From positions 1 through 34,852 of the forward strand of contig VGKG01000012.1 in assembly GCA_016867115.1 (NCBI GenBank): a DNA stretch of 34,852 nt. Reading direction: 5' to 3'. Position numbers and translations under genes: made by a program. The notes under the pieces were generated by a model that was not told the DNA's origin, made no database searches, and saw nothing but the letters and a program-made list of their open reading frames with translations. This document shows positions 31,001-34,852 of this stretch, piece by piece; position 1 is the first letter of the stretch; each line of letters begins with the position of its first letter. Source of the DNA: Candidatus Omnitrophota bacterium (lineage in GTDB: Bacteria; Omnitrophota; Gorgyraeia; Gygaellales; Profunditerraquicolaceae).

Positions 31001-34000
31001 CTCCTCAATGTGCCGGGATATCATTTCTATGGCGCCATCGTTGAGCCTAAGGAAGCGCGTCTGGCCGATCTTAAATCTAAAGAAGGAAGTATTTTCACCG
31101 AATACGCAGATTCGGGCAAACGCTTCGTTCTCTTCGTCTCTGCTCTTGGGATAAGCGATGACGCGGGCTTCATGGATGAGGGTAAGCAAGAGTTCTCCAT
31201 AAGAAGAGGTTGAATCAAGGTAGAGGATATTATTGCGGAAGGTGCCGTAGATATAGGTAAAAGGCCCGGCGCGCACAGTGATAGTGTCGCGGATCCTGAC
31301 TAAAGCATCTGTTACGCGCACATCCTTATCTCCTACAAGTTTTATCGCCAGATCGCAGGTCTGCCTGAATATCTGATTTTTAGCTATCGTAGCGCTTGCC
31401 CTGCCGATATCTTCCTGTACCTGCGCTTCAGTCGGATGCTTGCCGGGCTTTGCGCTGTGCGGGTCTGAGCCGGCTTCTGTCAACAGCCTGAATAACGTTA
31501 ACATAATGTCCGCTCTGGCATGATCATTCACGAAGGTAGTCCTGATAGGCGTGCCCCGACAACAAAGCTTTATCTTAAACCAGAGCCTTAACTCTTCAAA
31601 AAATCTCTTCGCGCCGGTAAGATAAATAACCACCGGAACCCCCATGTTTAATTCTTTCATAATATTTACGACTTCCAGGGCCGAATTATCTTCCCTGTAG
31701 CGCGCATAGTACTTGGGGCCGTACTTGCCGCGCATAAATATACGCAAGTTAGTGACTACCGCAATCAACCCCTCTTTATGGGCTTCTAGAATCGGCCTCA
31801 GCGAAGCGATATTATTTACGGCCAAAACACTATTTTCGCCAAAAGTCTTTTCAAATATCTCTTTTAAATCATCCTGCCTTCTCGTATAATTCTCTATTAA
31901 CAGGACTTTTTTCTTCTTGGGCGCTGCCCCGGAATCAACTGCCGCAGCGGCTCCAGCCATGGCGAAGATGCCCCCTGATTCATGCGCAATCCTGTTAATG
32001 GCAAAATGAAGATCGCAAGCAGCTTTTAAATTTAACCTGCGGGCTTCTTCAAGCGAGTCCCAGACCTGCTTCAGATATGCAATATGTTCGGCGGTTAATG
32101 CAATTAAGGAACCGGTAGAGGAATCAATTACTCCGCTTCCGTGCCAGCCAATCCAGGCTTCAAAGGTAACCGGCTCCGCGGCAAAGTTTATCTCGCATTC
32201 CTCTCTATAAGATTCTTCCTGAATAAAACTAAGCAGGCTAGCCCCGCGCCTTGATCTTTCTTCTTCGTAGATAGCTTCGCTGGTATGCCACGCTGTCCAG
32301 AGCCGGTGGAACTCCGGATACACCGACGAGCGCAGGGCAAAGGACGAAGTCTTCCTTGACCGGCTTAAAAGCATTTTTCCGACTTTGAGGCGTAAAAATA
32401 TTTTTCCGCAAAGACTCTGGTTGAACTGTAAAGTCCTCTGAACGTCAATATAAGAGGCAGGTATGTGCCCGAGCCTTCCTTTTCTAAAAAGGAAATCAAG
32501 TTCTTTCCAGAGCGGCAAAGGATCAAGAATAAATGCGACTTCCTTGCGGCGCAACCGGCTCAGATCAGTCCTGCACCCGTGTAAGATATTTTTCCTTTTT
32601 ATATGCCGCAGAAGCTCTTCGGGCAGGACTTTTGCTCTTGCCGCTATGCTTAGATGGCGAAACTCCGGCCCTATTCCATGCGCGATCCATTCCTCTGGCA
32701 CGCGGAAAAATACCGTAAAGACTTCGGGACGGCAACCCTGCCGTATTTCAGCGGCCCATTGGTTATAAGAAACAGCTGTATTAGATGCCTCATCCTCTTC
32801 ACACAGGTATCCTCCCGGAGATTCTAGATTTGCGTAAAAACCGTATTTCAGGATCAATTCAACATTATCCGCCGGCGCAGAATGAGAGATTAAAACGCTC
32901 TTTTCGGAATGACGCGGCCTGCGGGCGGTTATGTATTGCGCAAACTCTTCATTTTCTTCGTCGGTCCTTTGAGGATGCGCTAAGTGGCTGGCTTCATGCA
33001 GCCGGGTGAGGAGTAGTTCAGTATAGTTTTCTTTATTCAGGAGAGTGCGGTCAATATGGCAAGCATTGTTGCGGATGACGCTATAAAGATTAGGCATGCT
33101 TTCAGGCGGGACGCGGGTAGGCATCGCGCTCATCTGAGCGATTGCCTCGATTATTCCAGAGTAACCCATCGCCAAAAGCATCGCATCCTGGTCAACTTCG
33201 CGAAGATGCTCCGACTCTTCTACGCTGATCAGCTGATTAGCGCTTATCTCCTGCTGTATAGCCTCTTCTCTTTGTGCAGGATCTTGGGGCAGATGATTGC
33301 CAGGCTTTGCGCGGTGGGGATCGGTTTGCTCTTGGTTTCCGATGTAAATTACCCAATCAGCAAATTGAGCGTGCAAAGGCCGCGCTACCCATATTTTATT
33401 CCCAATACCAAGCTTCTTTGCGCCTTCAATTATTCTGCTCATCAAAAACGATCCGCGGTAAGCGCCGCTTGCCTCCTTCTCTGCTTCAGGGATGATTGTA
33501 ATTGACCAGACAGGATGGAATACTAGCGGGTCGATTAAATCCACTGATAAAGCCGGTTCACCTAATTTCTGCACTACTTCATCCTTAACTCGATCATTAT
33601 GAACATTGCCGAGCCATACAGCTATTTTTGCATCCGGATATCTACGACGTAAACCCCTGACCACGTTAACTAGTATTTCTCTTTGCCTATTAACCGCTCC
33701 CGCTCTTTTTTCTGAAGAAACCTGTGTAAAACTAACCGCTTCTTTTAGAGGAACGGCTGCGCCGTAAACCATAATACCATTTGTCCTTGCCTCAAGGAGT
33801 ATCCCCTTAAAAGTCCCTTTCGGTAATTTGCCGGCTTCCTCCATATAATCAAGATACGCCTGCAATGCAGGGTGGATCTCTCCCGTAACATTGAATTTAT
33901 CGATTAAGGGCTGGGCTTCCGAAGGCATATATTCCATCACTAGGATATCCACGCCGCTTGATTTTAATCCTGGGATGACCAAGGTGCGGAATATATCCTT

Positions 34001-34852
34001 GATAGCTATTGAAAAGTGCATATCACCGAATAAGAATAATTTCTTATCGCTTTTTGCCAATACTTTTTTTACCCAATCATCCGGATTCAGGCGCGTCTCT
34101 TCTATACGACGGGAATATTCCTCAATATCTTTTTGTTGCGGCGGAAGCTTGATCTCATCGGAAGAAACCGTTCTGGTAACGGCATTATCGGCTAAAATAG
34201 ACTCGTTGTTATGCTTAAATACCAGCCTACAAATAAGGCCAACGGTTACAAATAGCGCGATGCCGAGAATAACCAGCGACGATATTCTGTCTAGTTTCTT
34301 AATCCGGAGGCTTAAATCTTCCTTAGCGGCATTCCTGGCTCTGCTTAAATTATGTCCTATGCCGCTCCTTTCTTCGCAACACTTCTTATACTTAAGCCCG
34401 CTTCCGCAGGGGCAGGGGTGATTGCGGCCGACTTTCTCTACGGCACACATCCCCAGTGCAAGAGGTAGTGTGGCCAAGGGGTCGGCGGTTGCCGGATGCG
34501 CTAGATGAGTTAGGAGTTGGGAGTTAGGAGTTAGGAGTAAAGGAGCAATGAAGAATGCTGCCAGCGCGGCCAACGCCACCAGACCGAGAAATACGATCAA
34601 GCCCTGCCCGGATTTTTTTTCATTTTTAGGTCCGGGCTTCGGAGCATTTTTTGCCTTAGCCGCGCGCGCAGGAAGCGAACGGACGTAAGAACGATAGTTT
34701 GGGACCTCTTCTTCAATAATAGAGAGTAGTCTTTGAAGCCTTACAGGATGTCCTAATTTTCTAAACGCCTTATTGATTATTTGCAACACCCTTTCCGGAC
34801 ACAGACGCAAATTCTTAGCTATCTGCGCTATCGAAAGCGGCTTGCCGCCTTC
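25019..34852 (-). CDS. Giant multidomain membrane protein, 5' end beyond window
   Basis: The frame is open to the right edge (in-frame IAQIAKN precedes the first possible TTG start at 34810), so the gene is 5'-partial. Residues below count from that TTG (3263 aa). Order: helix-turn-helix-like segment (1-40); membrane helix (67-90); SEC-C zinc motif NHPCPCGSGLKYKKCC (~130-146); membrane helix (168-190); TIKI/ChaN-like (235-480); zincin-like copy 1 (494-630); ART-like (637-745); ALRSSVYPEF repeat 1 (822-945); receiver-like (963-1108); zincin-like 2 (1114-1235); P-loop kinase-like (1262-1440); unknown (1440-1615); GNAT (1645-1800); unknown (1800-1995); repeat 2 (1997-2130); CheD-like (2172-2320); polytopic block (2361-2565); zincin-like 3 (2575-2705); unknown, beta-rich, with YHEAGEF (H3049); GNAT (3095-3263). 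Many catalytic residues are missing. The function is unknown; a surface or envelope role is possible. Confidence 0.85.
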   Translation of the reverse strand, partial: EGGKPLSIAQIAKNLRLCPERVLQIINKAFRKLGHPVRLQRLLSIIEEEVPNYRSYVRSLPARAAKAKNAPKPGPKNEKKSGQGLIVFLGLVALAALAAFFIAPLLLTPNSQLLTHLAHPATADPLATLPLALGMCAVEKVGRNHPCPCGSGLKYKKCCEERSGIGHNLSRARNAAKEDLSLRIKKLDRISSLVILGIALFVTVGLICRLVFKHNNESILADNAVTRTVSSDEIKLPPQQKDIEEYSRRIEETRLNPDDWVKKVLAKSDKKLFLFGDMHFSIAIKDIFRTLVIPGLKSSGVDILVMEYMPSEAQPLIDKFNVTGEIHPALQAYLDYMEEAGKLPKGTFKGILLEARTNGIMVYGAAVPLKEAVSFTQVSSEKRAGAVNRQREILVNVVRGLRRRYPDAKIAVWLGNVHNDRVKDEVVQKLGEPALSVDLIDPLVFHPVWSITIIPEAEKEASGAYRGSFLMSRIIEGAKKLGIGNKIWVARPLHAQFADWVIYIGNQEQTDPHRAKPGNHLPQDPAQREEAIQQEISANQLISVEESEHLREVDQDAMLLAMGYSGIIEAIAQMSAMPTRVPPESMPNLYSVIRNNACHIDRTLLNKENYTELLLTRLHEASHLAHPQRTDEENEEFAQYITARRPRHSEKSVLISHSAPADNVELILKYGFYANLESPGGYLCEEDEASNTAVSYNQWAAEIRQGCRPEVFTVFFRVPEEWIAHGIGPEFRHLSIAARAKVLPEELLRHIKRKNILHGCRTDLSRLRRKEVAFILDPLPLWKELDFLFRKGRLGHIPASYIDVQRTLQFNQSLCGKIFLRLKVGKMLLSRSRKTSSFALRSSVYPEFHRLWTAWHTSEAIYEEERSRRGASLLSFIQEESYREECEINFAAEPVTFEAWIGWHGSGVIDSSTGSLIALTAEHIAYLKQVWDSLEEARRLNLKAACDLHFAINRIAHESGGIFAMAGAAAAVDSGAAPKKKKVLLIENYTRRQDDLKEIFEKTFGENSVLAVNNIASLRPILEAHKEGLIAVVTNLRIFMRGKYGPKYYARYREDNSALEVVNIMKELNMGVPVVIYLTGAKRFFEELRLWFKIKLCCRGTPIRTTFVNDHARADIMLTLFRLLTEAGSDPHSAKPGKHPTEAQVQEDIGRASATIAKNQIFRQTCDLAIKLVGDKDVRVTDALVRIRDTITVRAGPFTYIYGTFRNNILYLDSTSSYGELLLTLIHEARVIAYPKSRDEENEAFARICVFGENTSFFRFKIGQTRFLRLNDGAIEMISRHIEEAASRKKGVILVGIDGDKHVFKTTITEALNRELHKDLSRKVINADNYYEEGMFLDCELVQKEGWDWRRMGYDINSLRQARDVRVVLAEGFELFKICQETDIRPEDFDIRIHVAADPQTRQWIFCEIDGCKTREVRLRLQETKQEYPDSLKFYYDLVLDTSVEFWQRAEPVVYRVFEEFFGRKFDLSLSILPDGGVLEDPGKYRDMRPPSCDERIIVPVKDISEYAPHRPLIAECYLDPEASDKAKLDGVFAGGSERTKNGRYMILACDRVLFALARFEERPAEGSQAANCDILCLDWNDFRPGGPLDYWIKRRKQMIRVNPVQGEVTLAGLEPKVEYGKLTGAAILLSREAVPADPHRAKPRVHPPDGQEKIRLYGEEYELPAQVLQNIRPAQPGDEEGITRLAMCLLEESNEYSEGMPQAYRGIIERGKAYGSQILVYAEDKVVLGYIWAEQTGNKAIIREIAVKRDFQRRKIGSALWALMMQDMQRRGVTYFEKGVDHTATAKLALRFGFKCDNPRDDGSGMYYFSFARVIAWQDIHKYKEILSGMIARDKGTAAFFVHPGKVFQEDDRDSIFKNDLEAAGIYFEDIKRYLRDACGVIFILGGNYERLRETETEAVLIDIPSAIGEPFPCLKEGYSWGPVTSMLRELGVKTISPFGGEKTRFLDDGRIVEAIGPGLGCVGGALFCLKGNFDIRVSLPLCFGMFSNKHLSAMATRSIRPCISSEKTMPLALRSSVYPEFRKLWEAYKEKCLPDLERQARRKALRDFIERRSLEEEMEKTKENGERISFEEWLNWHKDGVIDVVCGSLRPMTGEDREYLRRSWSRCEKAYKDKCDYIRAQIRDSANLQRLVRLIREEGIISAGDRHAQINLAVFDAATAGKPNAGILAVATADTGKAAASHSSNDGLNNITVYMGKMKVASSPDILVTYALGPYLGIALYDPVKKTGGLAHAMLPSIELCDCDEDKEDFLKFVDCAIPAMVKEMREKGCEVGNLVAGISGATTGATCVGGMNIQAAKTTLQKYNIPCVAEDLGNNYSRTLYFDPGSGEVAVERLDSQKHISRQIFTLTGRTPDKESVSRPDRDFKLFPKSSSLKKRIVRMVPLAVFGIVVSLAFSIFSDQSSMFLASFAGWAVAVLASSVIGMLIDFISQYVSDRPGYSFKQTLLMFIYGVFSWAQYAGLLYLINLCTGNIVLKSLLLICSSYLVAFEYMFLPYLTSRKDGGIRNLYNIKEQLKKLNRLFIYMAIYYFFTNLILYGLCAAEVIMPTTMLILIAMRSVPEDMVAYAFLNAKRPIPGIWECIHGWSKSADPHRAKPGMNPTEEQIREDLNKASKRLPVEATMWDIILEEAIGLSRDNDPRVAAAIERLRHSIEIRAGSFTYIYGTFRNNILYLDSTASRNELLLTIIHEARVIAYPQSKDKDNEAFAQACFSLKAGERKTVSLGEEERKVLLRVIDVLAQGRKEIFQTIRISEGGKLEALCRGLQADIKKYLCGDKNSALGTIGYSIQIEPAIIIQELRGTASKKRKSFIKVDIANTLMGIGNLAAMLSSTDRTVASLLAAESDPDSVTANIFENVIKLLRVIEATGRAVFVRLDEDYTARFGTNFIMDVEATMALNKRKFTVKTIDQLKKGQIVLFTRSIRNAETGRFIRGRTRTMIVDSVVPEAGMVMLNPYSDKYVSSSECTYSYFGDNSLIIAKDKIVVIVAASCNNKFIGRHVTLGPAKQKTLVIDYQGITYRVSLHVVEKGSLAEYNGGRLVRLNDRTLIIEAEDELLEEGAPLYHEAGEFLAFKAHLIVDSDTAHQRANILAGKARLRVEDAFPHRYPTNRGMVIAANSVFEFASELDRDRLYDSGVALLVLEAQKERGFWQGWDDEYWQRPGHDALIAYENGRAVALVSFVRVSDEEIHGDGIYVAASRRRDGIGTRLRNRLIEHLHANHYKRYIIGGSGVNSILSPKDSQAFAGALAGKPGITMVPGENDSVAQVTIGLEEYIKTLR
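25022..25528 (-). other. GNAT acetyltransferase-like domain 2 (C-terminal)
   Basis: Residues 3095-3263, ending at the stop codon. 'GIYVAASRRRDGIGTRLRNRL' carries a complete R/Q-x-x-G-x-G acetyl-CoA motif, so this copy looks functional. 'DALIAYENGRAVALVSFVRV' is the preceding strand pair. Confidence 0.8.
26696..27088 (-). repeat. Zincin-like repeat, copy 3 (degenerate)
   Basis: Residues 2575-2705. It opens with ADPHRAKPGMNPTEEQ and contains FTYIYGTFRNNILYLDST and IIHEARVIAYP (H2675), again with Val for the second zinc His. 52 of 53 bases in 26823-26875 match copy 2 at 31209-31261. Confidence 0.75.
27063..27084 (-). repeat. DPHRAKPG linker repeat, unit 4
   Basis: This unit encodes DPHRAKP before zincin-like copy 3 and matches unit 1 at 21 of 22 bases. 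Confidence 0.8.
27110..27730 (-). other. Polytopic membrane block in giant protein
   Basis: Residues 2361-2565 contain five to six hydrophobic segments, for example PLAVFGIVVSLAFSIF, AGWAVAVLASSVIGMLI and IVLKSLLLICSSYLVAFEYM. I do not recognise a transporter family. The block separates the CheD-like domain from zincin-like copy 3. Confidence 0.75.
27851..28297 (-). other. CheD-like domain with catalytic Cys replaced by Tyr
   Basis: Residues 2172-2320. DILVTYALGPYLGIALYDPV and GGLAHAMLP match the chemoreceptor glutamine deamidase CheD. Thr2197 and His2220 of the triad are present, but the catalytic Cys position is Tyr2203. The 6- and 17-residue spacings to Thr and His are those of CheD. 'ISGATTG', 'GGMNIQAAKTTLQKYNIPCV' and 'EDLGNNYSRTLYFDPGSGEV' complete the fold. 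Confidence 0.8.
28421..28822 (-). repeat. ALRSSVYPEF repeat, copy 2
   Basis: Residues 1997-2130. ALRSSVYPEFRKLW, FEEWLNWHKDGVID and GSLRPMTGEDREYL parallel copy 1. A 33-bp stretch (28783-28815) is identical to 32308-32340 except for one base. Confidence 0.7.
29411..29878 (-). other. GNAT acetyltransferase-like domain 1
   Basis: Residues 1645-1800. 'IREIAVKRDFQRRKIGSALW' is the acetyl-CoA-binding motif A (R-x-x-x-G-x-A), followed by LRFGF near the end. It is preceded by a DPHRAKP linker. Confidence 0.75.
29922..29943 (-). repeat. DPHRAKPG linker repeat, unit 3
   Basis: This unit encodes DPHRAKP before GNAT domain 1 and is identical to unit 1 at all 22 bases, although the domain behind it is unrelated. 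Confidence 0.8.
30491..31027 (-). other. Uridine-kinase-like P-loop domain with broken Walker A
   Basis: Residues 1262-1440. VILVGIDGDKHVFKTT (G1282-T1293) lines up with the GxSGSGKTT P-loop of uridine kinase/phosphoribulokinase, but the Gly before Lys is Phe1290. 'KVINADNYYEEG' and 'VVLAEGFELF' match the Asp-x-Phe/Tyr-Tyr and 'vi.EGi' motifs. Nucleotide binding is doubtful. Confidence 0.6.
31106..31471 (-). repeat. Zincin-like repeat, copy 2 (degenerate)
   Basis: Residues 1114-1235. It opens with the DPHSAKPGKHPTE linker and contains FTYIYGTFRNNILYLDST and LIHEARVIAYP, where Val replaces the second zinc His (H1213, E1214 remain). It closely matches copy 3. Confidence 0.75.
31446..31467 (-). 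repeat. DPHRAKPG linker repeat, unit 2
   Basis: This unit encodes DPHSAKP before zincin-like copy 2 and matches unit 1 at 18 of 22 bases. Confidence 0.75.
31487..31924 (-). other. Receiver-like (CheY fold) domain without phospho-acceptor
   Basis: Residues 963-1108. KKKVLLIENY and IAVVTNLRI match strands 1 and 3 of a response-regulator receiver, and VPVVIYLTGA matches strand 4. The phospho-acceptor Asp of strand 3 appears as Asn, and the acidic pair of strand 1 is reduced to one Glu. It is probably a non-phosphorylatable pseudo-receiver. Confidence 0.5.
31976..32347 (-). repeat. ALRSSVYPEF repeat, copy 1
   Basis: Residues 822-945 of the giant protein. ALRSSVYPEFHRLW is followed by charged helices, FEAWIGWHGSGVID, GSLIALTAEHIAYL and a closing helix. 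Copy 2 lies at residues 1997-2130 (28421-28822). I do not recognise the family. Confidence 0.7.
32576..32902 (-). other. ADP-ribosyltransferase-like segment in giant protein (tentative)
   Basis: Residues 637-745. 'LISHSAPADNVELILKYGF' and a later 'FTVFFRVPEEWI' plus 'AKVLPEELLRHI' follow the pattern of ART-like folds, in which a His-containing strand, a GF turn and a C-terminal 'V.P..I' strand recur. I cannot identify a complete catalytic triad. Confidence 0.3.
32921..33331 (-). repeat. Zincin-like repeat, copy 1 (intact HExxH)
   Basis: Residues 494-630 of the giant protein. It starts with the DPHRAKPG linker and contains LLLTRLHEASHLAHPQ with H605-E606-x2-H609, then a downstream acidic helix DEENEEFA that could give the third zinc ligand. 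Copies 2 and 3 are homologous but have lost the second His. Confidence 0.65.
33303..33324 (-). repeat. DPHRAKPG linker repeat, unit 1
   Basis: This 22-bp stretch encodes DPHRAKP plus flanking bases just before zincin-like copy 1. It is identical at all 22 bases to the unit at 29922-29943. Confidence 0.8.
33371..34108 (-). other. TIKI/ChaN-like domain in giant protein
   Basis: Residues 235-480. LFLFGDMHFS (G262, H265), a following EYMP acid and a second GNVHND (H404) match the two GxxH-type motifs and acid of the TIKI/TraB/ChaN/erythromycin-esterase-like superfamily. The key residues appear to be present, so this domain could be active, but the substrate is unknown. Confidence 0.55.
34507..34543. 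repeat. Simple GAGTTAG repeat inside giant gene
   Basis: Repeated gagttag/gagttgg units are translated on the minus strand as LLTPNSQLLT, directly after the first membrane helix of the giant protein. It resembles the degenerate short repeats seen between genes elsewhere in the window, here absorbed into coding sequence. Confidence 0.65.

Noticed and set aside
33891-34421. Plus-strand open frame of 176 codons
   Set aside because: It is antisense to the TIKI-like and SEC-C part of the giant gene; the composition is that of a shadow frame.

Overview
The window reads as one stretch of an uncultured, environmental bacterial chromosome. Every gene I can support lies on the minus strand, so transcription runs from high to low coordinates. 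My best guess is a member of Omnitrophota (OP3) or a neighbouring PVC-type lineage. This rests on a very long multidomain ORF built from decayed domains, a class II ribonucleotide reductase, short degenerate simple repeats between genes, and a sugar-scavenging gene set. It is inference; no marker gene here settles the taxonomy. I see no rRNA, tRNA, CRISPR array, insertion sequence or replication origin, and no gene-free stretch longer than about 260 bases.

Region 1 (1-9059) is core metabolism: a truncated DUF2490-type beta-barrel gene, greA, a DUF47/PhoU-like regulator with its PiT phosphate permease, a short QueG-like iron-sulfur protein, mnmG, archaeal-type phosphoglycerate mutase (apgM) and the B12-dependent ribonucleotide reductase nrdJ. 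nrdJ has a near-consensus promoter preceded by two NrdR-box-like palindromes exactly 31 bp apart.

Region 2 (9213-24020) looks like a carbohydrate acquisition island. It holds a LacI-type regulator, a membrane-anchored coiled-coil protein, a ROK-type regulator whose promoter contains a palindrome, a secreted TPR protein, two related clan GH-A-like glycosidases (one fused to a long N-terminal helical region), a secreted protein with two tandem carbohydrate-binding-like domains, a GPH-type sugar symporter, and an ABC sugar importer (lipoprotein plus two permeases) with no ATPase gene nearby. A strong intrinsic terminator sits inside the start of the first glycosidase ORF, so the binding-domain gene is probably made in excess of the enzyme behind it.

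Region 3 (24282-34852) holds a tandem-PilZ gene with a strong internal ribosome binding site, and behind it the 3' end of a giant gene: 3263 codons from the first possible start in the window, still open at the right edge. The predicted protein strings together a SEC-C zinc motif between two membrane helices, a TIKI/ChaN-like domain, three copies of a zincin-like domain (only one keeps HExxH), an ART-like segment, a receiver-like domain without its aspartate, a P-loop kinase-like domain with a broken Walker A, two GNAT domains, a CheD-like domain whose catalytic Cys is Tyr, and a polytopic membrane block. Several domains are preceded by a repeated D-P-H-x-A-K-P linker, and some repeats are almost identical at the DNA level. 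This giant, pseudoenzyme-rich and apparently still shuffling protein is the most unusual object in the window.
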